Source: Kribbella pratensis (GTDB lineage Bacteria; Actinomycetota; Actinomycetes; Propionibacteriales; Kribbellaceae). Taken from it: 64,000 bases of DNA. Made by a program: the position numbers and the translations under genes. Of the stretch, positions 35,380 to 43,299 are shown piece by piece. Location of the stretch: positions 3,043,607 to 3,107,606 of the forward strand of contig NZ_SODU01000001.1 in assembly GCF_004366075.1 (NCBI RefSeq). Reading direction: 5' to 3'. The number at the start of each line of letters is the position of its first letter. The stretch's first letter is position 1. The notes under the pieces were generated by a model. The model was not told where the DNA came from. It made no database searches and saw only the letters and a program-made list of their open reading frames with translations.

Positions 35380-36453
35380 ATGACCGCCCAAGCGAAAACT
35401 CCGTTGTCCTTGTTGGTGGGGCTTTCCACGACGTTGCGGGGGCCCGTGCTGGAAGCAATGACCGACGCCACCACCGTGGCCGTGGTGATCGACCAGGACG
35501 ACATGCCCGGTCGGGGCGTGCTGTCGTGGCGCGTGCGGGACGCGTCGGGGCCGATCGACGCGGGCGAGTTCACGGTCGGGGACGACTGCGGTGCCTGCCA
35601 GTTGATCGAGTCGCTCCTACCGTTGCTGGAGACGCTGGTCGCGCGTGGGCACTGGGATCACATCGTGCTCGCGGCGCCGCCCGGGATGGAGGCGCGACCG
35701 CTGGTCACCACGTTGACGTCCGTCCTGCCGGAGATCGACGTCGACACGGTCACTTGCGTCGTCGACGCCGTACTCGTGGTCGAGCAACTGTCCGGCGACG
35801 AGTTGCTCGCCGAGCGCGGCCTGGCGCTCGGTCTGCCGGATCGACGCAACGTCGCGGAGCTGACCGCACGCCAGATCGAGTACGCCGACGTGTGCGTGCT
35901 GGCCAACGCGCATCGCAGTACGGCGGTCGAGCGGCTCGAACACCTGCTGGTGCACCTGAACCCGCGGACGTCGGTGGTGACGGCGGACGTTGCCGGCGTA
36001 CCGAATGGACCGGTTGCACGGACCGGGCGGTTCGACTTCGACGCGGCCGAGGCGTGGGCGGGTGAACTCGCGGCATCGGATCGCGTGCAGCCGAGCGGCG
36101 ACGGCGTGACGACGTTGCTGTGGCGGTCGACGCGGCCCCTGCATCCCGCGCGGCTGAGCGATGCGCTCGAGGACATTGTGGACGGTGTGGTTCGTAGTCG
36201 CGGCGTGGTGTGGCTGGCGAACCGTCCGACGCAACGCGTGCGGTGGGAATCCGCCGGGTACAGCGCGTCGCTCGGAATGCTCGGCGAATGGTCGGAGACC
36301 GAGCACCTCGCCGAGTGCACCGTCGTCGCCACCGGCATGAGCCTCGACCCGGCCCGCCTCCAAGCAGTCCTCGACGCCTGCCTCCTCACCGAGTCCGAAC
36401 TAGCCCAACTCGACTGGACCACCCTAGAAGACCCCTTCGCCGGCGTCCTGTAA
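35380..36453 (+). CDS. COG0523/CobW-like protein without a P-loop, zinc-regulated
   Basis: A 357-residue protein with the overall pattern of COG0523 metallochaperone GTPases: a CxxC-like DCGACQLIESLLPLLE, a NxxD-like region replaced by VLANAHRST, a central DVxD strand (TCVVDAVLVVEQL) and the CobW C-terminal domain (SRGVVWLANRPTQRVRWESA). The Walker A GxxGxGKT is missing: the equivalent stretch reads LLVGLSTTLRGPVLEAM, so GTP hydrolysis is unlikely. A Zur-type operator overlaps its promoter. M. tuberculosis Rv0106 is, from memory, a similar P-loop-poor, Zur-controlled protein. The likely role is in zinc scarcity, but the mechanism is unknown. Confidence 0.8.
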   Translation: MTAQAKTPLSLLVGLSTTLRGPVLEAMTDATTVAVVIDQDDMPGRGVLSWRVRDASGPIDAGEFTVGDDCGACQLIESLLPLLETLVARGHWDHIVLAAPPGMEARPLVTTLTSVLPEIDVDTVTCVVDAVLVVEQLSGDELLAERGLALGLPDRRNVAELTARQIEYADVCVLANAHRSTAVERLEHLLVHLNPRTSVVTADVAGVPNGPVARTGRFDFDAAEAWAGELAASDRVQPSGDGVTTLLWRSTRPLHPARLSDALEDIVDGVVRSRGVVWLANRPTQRVRWESAGYSASLGMLGEWSETEHLAECTVVATGMSLDPARLQAVLDACLLTESELAQLDWTTLEDPFAGVL

Positions 36454-36483
36454 CCCCACCCCCGTCTCACTCCACGCCACCCC

Positions 36484-36880
36484 AACCCAGCTGACCACAC
36501 GCTCCACCCCACCTCACGCCCCACGCCAGCTCATTTCACGCCCAGCTCGCGCTCCGCCCGCCCCACCCCAGCTCACCTCACGCCCTACCCCACGCCGGCT
36601 CACTTCACGCCCCACCCCACGCTCCACCCGCCCCACCCCGGATCACCTCACGCCCGCCCCGCCTCACACGCCACGCCAGCTCACTTCACGCCCCACCTCA
36701 CGCTCCGCCCGCCCCACCCCAGATCACCTCACGCCCGCCCCGCCTCACACGCCACGCCAGCTCACTTCACGCCCCACCTCACGCTCCGCCCGCCCCACCC
36801 CAGATCACCTCACGCCCCGCCCCGCCTCACGCGCCACGCCAGCTCACTTCATGGCCTGCCTCACGCTCCGCTCGCGCCGA
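36484..36880. repeat. Minisatellite, 81-bp tandem repeat
   Basis: Three near-identical 81-base units begin at 36641, 36722 and 36803 (GATCACCTCACGCC...), preceded by shorter, more diverged copies from about 36484, one of 70 bases starting at 36571. The + strand is very C-rich and G-poor with recurring CACGCC, CTCACTTCACGCCCC and CCCGCCCCACCCC words. There is no plausible gene in it. The first two full copies are nearly identical, so the array is recent or is being kept homogeneous. Confidence 0.9.
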
Positions 36881-36925
36881 CCGCGCCGTGCGCGGCCCGC
36901 CGCCGCACTCGGGCTCGCCGCATAT

Positions 36926-37004
36926 GCCTGGTTAACCCACCAAATGAGGGGTTCTGCACCGTGGTTCAGGGTGGGGAACCCCCCATTTGGCTGGTTAACC
37001 AGGC
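36926..37004. repeat. Long imperfect hairpin (39-base arms)
   Basis: The arms begin GCCTGGTTAACC (36926-36937) and end GGTTAACCAGGC (36993-37004) and pair over about 39 bases with about five mismatches around a short loop near 36965. Inside are matched CCAAATG/CATTTGG and GGGGTTC/GAACCCC blocks. The words CCAGGCAAATG recur twice just to the right (37000-37010, 37020-37030). Being between convergent genes, it may stop transcription from both sides, although no T-run follows. Confidence 0.8.
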
Positions 37005-37041
37005 AAATGCGTGGGTCAGCCAGGCAAATGGGGTGGGCGGG

Positions 37042-37737
37042 CTAGCCGAGGAGGGGGAGGCGGTTGGCGTGGGGGCCGAGCATTGACAGGTCGTCCTCGT
37101 CGAGGGGCAGGCGGCCGGTTGCTTTCAGGATGTACGTGGTGGTGTCCCACGCGATCACGTCCCAGGCCTCCGGGCCGAACAGCCCGTCCAGGGTGCGCGC
37201 GGTGACCTGCAGTCCTTCGGGATCGGGCTCCGGCGCGTCCGGCAGGCCGACGATCAGGTCGAGATGATGGACCGTTGCCTCAAGCACCAAAGTGGCCACG
37301 AAGTCGACCGCCCGCAGGACATGACCCTGCGTCTCGACCCGGTGTCCCTTGATCGCCAGCCCGGCCGCGGCCGCGCGGACGGCCGCCTCGGACACCTCAC
37401 GCCAGTGCTGCACGAGCAGACCGGGTTTGCGATACGCCGCCGCGACGTTCCGCACGAAACTCGTGTCGCCGTCGGGCTCCGGCGGGAAGTCGCGCCAGTA
37501 CGTGACGAAGTCCCGGTCCGGCTCGACCACGGCCGGGCTCGCGAACGCGATCAGCGCCCGCTGAGCGTCGTACAGCAAATGCACGAGCAGCGGACCGACG
37601 GGCATGCCGGCGCACCGCGTCTCGCGCTGGAAGTCCGCGTCGCTGAGCCCGTGTACCGTCTCGGTCAGCCGCCCGTAGGTCCGCCCCAGCGTCGCCGCCA
37701 GTCCCAGCGGCAACGCGCCGCGCTCGGGTGCCTTCAT
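37042..37737 (-). CDS. Maleylpyruvate isomerase N-terminal domain protein (DinB-like)
   Basis: A 231-residue protein of the mycothiol-dependent maleylpyruvate isomerase/DinB superfamily, a four-helix bundle that can hold a metal through three histidines; candidate ligands are in LLVHLLYDAQRAL and VLEATVHHLDLIVGLPDAPE. Members act in mycothiol-dependent isomerisation or detoxication, but the substrate here is unknown. The ATG at 37737 was chosen over the frame to 37848, whose extra N-terminus lies in repeat-derived sequence. It is flanked on both sides by tandem-repeat arrays. Confidence 0.8.
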   Translation of the reverse strand: MKAPERGALPLGLAATLGRTYGRLTETVHGLSDADFQRETRCAGMPVGPLLVHLLYDAQRALIAFASPAVVEPDRDFVTYWRDFPPEPDGDTSFVRNVAAAYRKPGLLVQHWREVSEAAVRAAAAGLAIKGHRVETQGHVLRAVDFVATLVLEATVHHLDLIVGLPDAPEPDPEGLQVTARTLDGLFGPEAWDVIAWDTTTYILKATGRLPLDEDDLSMLGPHANRLPLLG

Positions 37738-37990
37738 CCCCGGCCTCCTCGGTGTCCTGTGAAGAACGTAACCCGAGAAGCCACCGAGGTGTTCCGGACT
37801 CGCACACCCACCAAGCTCCGCCGACCACCGGAGCCCACCACTCACCAAGCTCCGCCGACCGCCGAACGCCCACCACTCACCAACCCGGGCCGACCGTCGG
37901 TCTCACCCGTCGGCTGAGCGTGAACCGCCCCGAACCGGCGCGGTTGCTGAGTGGCGGAGGTCCACCCCACGAGCGAGCCGCGCCGCGCTG
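37738..37990. other. Non-coding spacer before the 51-bp array
   Basis: About 250 bases with no gene that I can support. It holds short copies of CACCACTCACCAAGCTCCGCCGACC-like words (the block CACCAAGCTCCGCCGACC at about 37807 and again at about 37843), so even this part is repetitive. The open frames here are extensions of the neighbouring gene or of the repeat array. Confidence 0.6.
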
Positions 37991-38380
37991 CGCCGACGCA
38001 GGTGGTCAGCGACGCCCCTACGAACGGACCGAGCCAACCCGGCCGACGCGGTTGGTGAGCCCCCACGAGCGAGCCGAGCCGACGTGGACCGACGCGGTTG
38101 ATGAGCGACGCCCCAACGAACGGGCCGAGCCGACGTGGACCGACGCAGTTGGTGAGCGACACCCCAACGAACGAACCGAGCCGACATGAACCGACCCAGT
38201 TGGCGAGCGACACCCCAACGAGCGAACCGTGCCCACGTGGACCCACGCAGTTGGCGAGCGACACCCCTACGAGCGAGCCGTGCCCACGTGGGCCGACGCA
38301 GTTGGCCATCGACTCCCCTACGAGCGAGCCGTGCCGACGTGGACCGACGCAGTTGATGAGCGACACCCCTACGAGCGGGC
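37991..38380. repeat. Minisatellite, 51-bp tandem repeat
   Basis: About eight units, most exactly 51 bases apart: the phase marker (A/G)GTT falls at 38050, 38096, 38147, 38198, 38249, 38300 and 38351, with one shorter unit of 46. Each has the plan GACGCAGTTGGTGAGCGACA, then CCCCTACGAGCGA and GCC(G/C)ACGTGGACC. The period is a multiple of three, so on both strands long frames with 17-residue repeats arise (for example VGPRRHGSLVGVSLANC), but the 46-base unit and lack of a ribosome site argue against coding. The last unit runs over the stop codon of the aldolase gene. Confidence 0.9.
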
Positions 38381-39145
38381 TGTGGCGAGGTGGGTGGCGG
38401 CGATTGCCTCGAGGTGGGCGAGGTCTGAGGCGACGGTGGCGAAGGTGTAGCCCTGGTCCAGTCGCTTCTTGGCCGACTCGCCGTCGAACGTGTGGATGCC
38501 CGCGGCGATCCCGGCCTCCCGCGCGGTGCGCGCGATCAACTCGACCGCCTCCTCGAACGGACCCTCGACCTCCGGATCACCCGGGAAGCGAGCACCGAGC
38601 GCCAGACTGAGGTCCGACGGGCCGACGTACACACCATCGAGCCCGGGCGTCGCGCAGATCTCAGCCACGTTCTCGAGGCCGAGCGGGGTTTCGATCATCG
38701 CGAGTACGACGGTCGCGTCGTCGCTGTCCGCGGGCACAGGACCGATCCGCAGCGAGGCTCGCATCGGCCCGAACGACCGCACACCCGCCGGCGGGTACTT
38801 CGCCGCCCGAACCGCCCGAGCCACGTCGTCCGCGCTGTCGATCAGCGGCACGATCACACCGGTCGCCCCGGCGTCCAGCGCCCGCCCGATCGGCGTCGGA
38901 TCGTTCGCCTCGACCCGCACCAGCCCGACCGTCGACTGCGGCCCGATCGCGGACCCGGCGTCGATCGCGAGCAGCCCGGTCATCAGCCCCTGGTACCCGA
39001 TCAGTCCGTGCTGCGCGTCGAGCACCACGTAGTCGTACCCGAGCCGCGCGATCCGCTCAGCGGCGGCCGGCGAATCCAGCGTGATCCAGTACCCGACCAG
39101 CTTCTCCCGAGCCCGGACCTTGTGCGAGAAATCGTTTGCATTCAC
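38369..39145 (-). CDS. HpcH/HpaI aldolase family protein
   Basis: A 258-residue class II aldolase with a TIM-barrel fold. The metal ligands are in VLAMIETPLGLENV (Glu) and GVYVGPSDLSLALG (Asp), and GYWITLDSPAAAERIARLGY at the N-terminus is typical. Such enzymes cleave 4-hydroxy-2-oxo acids to pyruvate and an aldehyde; the substrate is unknown. The start is GTG at 39145. The stop codon and last few codons overlap the final unit of the 51-bp array, so repeat changes could alter the C-terminus. It is divergent from a phosphotransferase gene 63 bases away. Confidence 0.88.
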   Translation of the reverse strand: MNANDFSHKVRAREKLVGYWITLDSPAAAERIARLGYDYVVLDAQHGLIGYQGLMTGLLAIDAGSAIGPQSTVGLVRVEANDPTPIGRALDAGATGVIVPLIDSADDVARAVRAAKYPPAGVRSFGPMRASLRIGPVPADSDDATVVLAMIETPLGLENVAEICATPGLDGVYVGPSDLSLALGARFPGDPEVEGPFEEAVELIARTAREAGIAAGIHTFDGESAKKRLDQGYTFATVASDLAHLEAIAATHLATARS

Positions 39146-39208
39146 CCCCGCACACTATCCAGACCATCGCCCGTAAATCCCTCGACCAACCATCAGTTGG
39201 ACGAGACG

Positions 39209-40123
39209 ATGCTGCGGATGGCATCCACGGAGCTCCTCCTGCACGAGTTGGTCGCCGAGGCCGGTCTACCGGCGGTCACGAACGCCGTACCGGTCACCGG
39301 GCACGGCTTCGACCACGTGATCCTCCTGGCGACGCTCGCCGACGGCACCCGCGTCCTCCTTCGGCATCGCGCCTCGCACCCACGCCCGCTTCCGGTGGTA
39401 CAGGCACAGTTCCTGGCCGATCACGACGTACCTGCACCGCGTCTGCTCGGTGGCAACGACGAGGCGACGCTGTACGAGTACGCGCCCGGCGAGATGCTCT
39501 CCACCCTCGTGGCGGAGGGACGAATGACAAGCGACGCGTGGCGCTCGCTCGGCACGGCGATGCGGCGCCTGCACGCCGTACGCTTCCCAAGAAAGCTGCA
39601 AGGCACGTTCGGCCCGGACGGCCTCACGCTGACCCCCGCCGACCCTGTCGCGAAGTTGCACGAGGACCTGACCGCAGCCGAGGACTACCTGCGTACACAC
39701 CTGCCCGAGGTTGTCGCACAACTTCCGCACGCTCACGCGCTGATCGACGCGCACGCCGACAGCCTCAGCGGGCCGACGGCCCTTCTGCACTTCGACATGA
39801 ACCCGTCCAACATCATCGTCGGCCCGGCCGAGACGCTACTGATCGACTGGGGCGACGCACGCGTCGGCGACCCGGCGGGCGAGGTCGCGGCACTCGAAGA
39901 GCACATCTATCTCATCGACCGCACCCCACAGCTGCCGGACGCGTTCTACGAGACCTACGGGCCGCGGCTGAACAAGGTCGACGTCTGGCGGTTGTGTGGG
40001 GCGGTTGGTTGGTATGCGAGTGGTGACTTCGAGGAGTTCGAGCAACTGGAGCCGGAGCTCCGCGCGAAGGCCCACCAATGGCGCACGGGCCTGGCTGACT
40101 ACCTAGGCACTCGGCTGAGCTAG
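39209..40123 (+). CDS. Aminoglycoside phosphotransferase (APH) family protein
   Basis: A 304-residue kinase-fold protein. The catalytic loop LLHFDMNPSNIIV and the metal-binding LLIDWGDARVGDP are intact, so it can probably transfer phosphate from ATP to a small molecule. This family includes antibiotic kinases, fructosamine and homoserine-type kinases, and the substrate cannot be told from motifs. The ATG at 39209 was taken; ATG 39218 is an alternative. Its stop overlaps (CTAG) that of the convergent carboxyltransferase gene. Confidence 0.85.
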   Translation: MLRMASTELLLHELVAEAGLPAVTNAVPVTGHGFDHVILLATLADGTRVLLRHRASHPRPLPVVQAQFLADHDVPAPRLLGGNDEATLYEYAPGEMLSTLVAEGRMTSDAWRSLGTAMRRLHAVRFPRKLQGTFGPDGLTLTPADPVAKLHEDLTAAEDYLRTHLPEVVAQLPHAHALIDAHADSLSGPTALLHFDMNPSNIIVGPAETLLIDWGDARVGDPAGEVAALEEHIYLIDRTPQLPDAFYETYGPRLNKVDVWRLCGAVGWYASGDFEEFEQLEPELRAKAHQWRTGLADYLGTRLS

Positions 40124-41649
40124 ACCGGCGGTACGCCGTGGCGGCGGTGGGAGAATGTCCGGTCCTTGGACTGGGCTGCGGCGAGGCGGGCGATCAGGTC
40201 AGCGCGGAGGTTCTCCGGCTCGATGATCGCGTCGATGACCAGGTCGGCGGCCAGCCGGAGGATGTCGATGTCGGTCTCGTACTCCTCGCGCAGCCTGGAC
40301 ACGTACTCGACCCGTTCGCCCTCGTCGGCGATCTCCTGGATCTTGTTGTAGTACACGGCGTTGATCGCCGCCTCCGGCCCCATCACCGCGATCTTCGCGG
40401 TCGGCAACGCGACACACGCGTCCGGCGAGAACCCGGGTCCGCACATCGCGTACAGCCCGGCGCCGTACGCCTTCCGGACGATCACCGACACCGTCGGCAC
40501 TGTCGCCTCCGACACCGCGGTGATCATCTTTGCGCCGTGCCGGATGATCCCGGCCCGCTCGACCTCACTGCCGATCATGAAGCCCGGTACGTCGCACAGA
40601 TACACGAGCGGCACGTTGAACGCGTCGCACAGCCAGATGAAGCGCGCGGCCTTGTCCGCCGAGTCGACGAACAGTACGCCGCCCTTCACCGCCGGCTGGT
40701 TCGCGACGATCCCGACCACCTGCCCCGCGAGCAGCCCGAACCCGACCACAAGCTCCGGCGCGTACGCCGGTTTGATCTCGAAGAACGTGTCCGCGTCGAC
40801 GAGCGCGTCGATCACGTCGTGGATGTCGAACCCGACGCTCTCCTCGGCCGGCACCAGGTCCCGGGTGAAGTCCCGGCCGGCGTCCGAGGCGTCGTACGAC
40901 GGCGGTCGCGAGCGCCACGAACCGGGCAGGTAGGAGAAGTACTGCTTCGCGAGCTCGATGGCCTCGGCGTCGTCGCTCGCCAGCAGGTCGCCGCAGCCGG
41001 AGACGCTGGTGTGCATCCGGGCGCCGCCCATCTCCTCCAGCGTCACCTTCTCCCCGACCACCATCTCGGCCATCCGGGGCGAGCCGAGGTACATCGAGGC
41101 GTTGCCGTCGACCATGATCACGACGTCGCAGAACGCCGGGATGTAGGCGCCGCCCGCCGCGGACGGACCGAACAGGCAGCAGATCTGCGGGACCTTCCCG
41201 GACAGCGCGACCTGGTTGTGGAAGATCCGGCCCGCACCGCGGCGGCCGGGAAACAGCTGGACCTGGTCGGTGATGCGGGCGCCGGCGGAGTCGATCAACC
41301 AGAAGATCGGCAGCTCGTCGCGGAGCGCGACCTCGGTGATCCGGACGATCTTCTCGACCGTCCGCGCACCCCAGGAGCCGGCCTTGACGGTCGGGTCGTT
41401 GGCGACGATCAGCGCCGGCCGGCCGTCGACGAGCGCGCGGCCGGTGACGACACCGTCGGCGGGCAGGCCCGCGTTCAGGGCGTTCGCCAGCTGCGCATCC
41501 TCGACGAAGCTCCCCTCGTCGACGAGCAGGGCGATCCGGTCGCGGACGTACAGCTTGTTCTGCGAAGCGAGCTTGGCCGCCGCCTTCTCGGGCGGCGCCA
41601 GGGTCGCCTCACGAGCAACCTTGACCTCGGTCCAATGGTCGTGGGTCAT
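40120..41649 (-). CDS. Acyl-CoA carboxylase carboxyltransferase subunit (branched-chain type)
   Basis: A 509-residue carboxyltransferase with both crotonase halves (GPSAAGGAYIPAFCDVVI and IVRKAYGAGLYAMCGP). It resembles beta subunits of geranyl/methylcrotonyl-CoA or acetyl/propionyl-type carboxylases. Following an acyl-CoA dehydrogenase by 19 bases on the same strand, and under a LiuR-like MerR operator, it may serve leucine or other branched-chain acid catabolism (LiuB/AccD1-like). No alpha subunit gene is adjacent; the alpha subunit at the right edge of the window or another one elsewhere must be used. Confidence 0.88.
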   Translation of the reverse strand: MTHDHWTEVKVAREATLAPPEKAAAKLASQNKLYVRDRIALLVDEGSFVEDAQLANALNAGLPADGVVTGRALVDGRPALIVANDPTVKAGSWGARTVEKIVRITEVALRDELPIFWLIDSAGARITDQVQLFPGRRGAGRIFHNQVALSGKVPQICCLFGPSAAGGAYIPAFCDVVIMVDGNASMYLGSPRMAEMVVGEKVTLEEMGGARMHTSVSGCGDLLASDDAEAIELAKQYFSYLPGSWRSRPPSYDASDAGRDFTRDLVPAEESVGFDIHDVIDALVDADTFFEIKPAYAPELVVGFGLLAGQVVGIVANQPAVKGGVLFVDSADKAARFIWLCDAFNVPLVYLCDVPGFMIGSEVERAGIIRHGAKMITAVSEATVPTVSVIVRKAYGAGLYAMCGPGFSPDACVALPTAKIAVMGPEAAINAVYYNKIQEIADEGERVEYVSRLREEYETDIDILRLAADLVIDAIIEPENLRADLIARLAAAQSKDRTFSHRRHGVPPV

Positions 41650-41668
41650 GTAGTCATCATCCCAGGCA

Positions 41669-42832
41669 TCATTCCACTGGGAGGCCGAGCGACCTCGCGA
41701 TGAGCATCCGTTGGACTTCCGACGTACCCTCGCCGATCTCCAGGATCTTGGCGTCGCGGTAGAACCGGGTGACCGGGTACTCCTCCATGAAGCCGTAGCC
41801 GCCGAAGACCTGGGTGGCGATCCGGGTCGCGGTCACCGCGGACTCGGTCGCGTACAGCTTGGCCACCGACGCGGCCTGCTTGAAGTCGGCCCTCGAAGCA
41901 CCCGCATCCTTCAGCGCGGCGGCCCGGTAGACCAGCAACGAGGCGGCGTCCGCCATCACCTTGAGGTCGGCGATCTGGAACGCGACACCCTGCTTGCGGC
42001 CGATCGGTACGCCGAACGTCTGCCGCTCACCGGCGTACTGCACGGACAGCTCCAGGCACGCGCGGATGCAGCCCAGTGCGACCGCCGCGATCGCGACCCG
42101 GCCGTCGTCGAGCGTCGCCAGGAACTGCGCGAACCCCTTGCCGCGTTCACCGAGCAGATTGGCCTCGGGAACCCGGCAGTTCACGAACGACAGCGGGTGC
42201 GTGTCGCTGGCATGCCAGCCGAGCTTGTCGTACGCCGCTTCCGCGGTGAATCCCGGCGTACCGCTCGGGACGATGATCGTGGAGATCTCCGGCTTGCCGT
42301 CCGGCTTCTCGCCGGTGCGCGCGGTGACCGTCACACACGAAGTGATGCTCGAACCCGAGTTGGTGATGAACTGCTTGGAGCCGTCGATGACCCACTCGCC
42401 GTTGTCGAGCACCGCGCGGGTCTTGGTGGCACCGGCGTCCGATCCGGATTCCGGCTCGGTCAGCCCGAACCCGGCCAGCGACCGGCCCGCGACCAGGTCG
42501 GGCAGCCAGGCGGCCTTCTGCTCGTCGGTGCCGAACGTCAGGATCGGGTTGATGCCGAGCCCGACCGCCGCCTCGAGCGTGATCCCCATCGACTGGTCGA
42601 CCCGGGAGATCTCCTCGATCGCCACGCACAGGCTGGTGAAGTCGCCGCCCGCGCCGCCGTACTCCTCCGGCGCGGTCAGCCCGAACAGCCCGAGCCGCCC
42701 CATCTTCTGCACGACCTCCACCGGGAAGTAGTGCTTGCGGTCCCACTCGGCCGCGTGCGGGCCGATCTCGGCCTCCGCGAAGTCGCGAACGCTACGACGG
42801 AACTCCTGATGCTCCGCGGACAACTCGAACAT
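41669..42832 (-). CDS. Acyl-CoA dehydrogenase
   Basis: A 387-residue flavoenzyme with the N-terminal (FELSAEHQEFRRSVRDFAEA), middle (FGLTEPESGSDAGATKTRA) and C-terminal domains. The C-terminal EIGEGTSEVQRM motif, with the usual catalytic glutamate, is present, as is YGFMEEYPVTRFYRDAKI. It oxidises an acyl-CoA to enoyl-CoA and passes electrons to ETF; isovaleryl- or isobutyryl-CoA are plausible. The ATG at 42832 follows GAAGGAG. It precedes the carboxyltransferase gene by 19 bases and is divergent from the MerR regulator. Confidence 0.93.
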   Translation of the reverse strand: MFELSAEHQEFRRSVRDFAEAEIGPHAAEWDRKHYFPVEVVQKMGRLGLFGLTAPEEYGGAGGDFTSLCVAIEEISRVDQSMGITLEAAVGLGINPILTFGTDEQKAAWLPDLVAGRSLAGFGLTEPESGSDAGATKTRAVLDNGEWVIDGSKQFITNSGSSITSCVTVTARTGEKPDGKPEISTIIVPSGTPGFTAEAAYDKLGWHASDTHPLSFVNCRVPEANLLGERGKGFAQFLATLDDGRVAIAAVALGCIRACLELSVQYAGERQTFGVPIGRKQGVAFQIADLKVMADAASLLVYRAAALKDAGASRADFKQAASVAKLYATESAVTATRIATQVFGGYGFMEEYPVTRFYRDAKILEIGEGTSEVQRMLIARSLGLPVE

Positions 42833-42844
42833 GCGGCACTCCTT

Positions 42845-42876
42845 CGTGCTTGACGCTTACGTAAACGTAAAGCACG
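42845..42876. promoter_or_regulatory. Probable MerR-type operator, LiuR-like
   Basis: TTACGTAAACGTAA at 42857-42870 is a palindrome with six-base arms around AA, and it is embedded in a longer inverted repeat CGTGCT...AGCACG (42845-42850, 42871-42876). This has the look of LiuR-type MerR boxes (TTTACGT...ACGTAAA) known for branched-chain acid genes. It sits in the 53-base spacer of the dehydrogenase and regulator genes and would control both. Confidence 0.7.
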
Positions 42877-42885
42877 CTGGGGAGC

Positions 42886-43299
42886 ATGCACAATAGCCAG
42901 GTGCCCGCAGAGACCTGGTCGATCGCCGAACTGGCCGCCGAGTACGACGTGACGCTCCGCACGATCCGGTTCTACGAGGACCGCGGCCTGCTCAATCCCG
43001 AACGCCGTGGCACCGCGCGCGTCTACCACCCCCGCGACCGCGTCCGCCTCGCCCTCATCCTGCGCGGCAAACGCCTCGGCTTCTCCCTCGACGAGATCGC
43101 CAAGATCGTCGACATGTACGACGCCGAACCCGGCGAGGAAGGCCAGCTCGCCTACCTCCTCGACCAGATCACCCACCGCCGCACCGAACTAGAACAACGC
43201 CGCCGCGACATCGAAGAAACCCTCCAGGACCTCGCCGAAGTAGAAGCCCGCTGCCACGCAGACCTCAAAGCCCTCAGAGATCAGAGCGACAGTCGCTAG
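42886..43299 (+). CDS. MerR family transcriptional regulator, LiuR-like
   Basis: A 137-residue regulator with an N-terminal winged helix (WSIAELAAEYDVTLRTIRFY), the MerR second helix pair, and a long C-terminal dimerisation coil (RRRDIEETLQDLAEVEARCH). No metal-binding cysteine pair is visible, so a small organic or acyl-CoA effector is more likely. Start is ATG at 42886 with a GGGGAG site; GTG at 42901 is also possible. It is divergent from the acyl-CoA dehydrogenase operon and most likely regulates it. Confidence 0.88.
   Translation: MHNSQVPAETWSIAELAAEYDVTLRTIRFYEDRGLLNPERRGTARVYHPRDRVRLALILRGKRLGFSLDEIAKIVDMYDAEPGEEGQLAYLLDQITHRRTELEQRRRDIEETLQDLAEVEARCHADLKALRDQSDSR

Noticed and set aside
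36454..37041. Small protein genes in the repeat-rich spacer (e.g. 36851-37045)
   Set aside because: The frame lies within the repeat tail and hairpin, with biased composition and no ribosome site.
37842..38366. 174-residue protein with 17-residue repeats on the - strand
   Set aside because: The frame follows the 51-bp array and depends on its period; both strands give such frames, there is no clear ribosome site, and a 46-base unit breaks the pattern. Possible but not supported.
36484..38380. CRISPR arrays
   Set aside because: Both arrays are direct tandem repeats without unique spacers between conserved repeats, and no cas genes are present.
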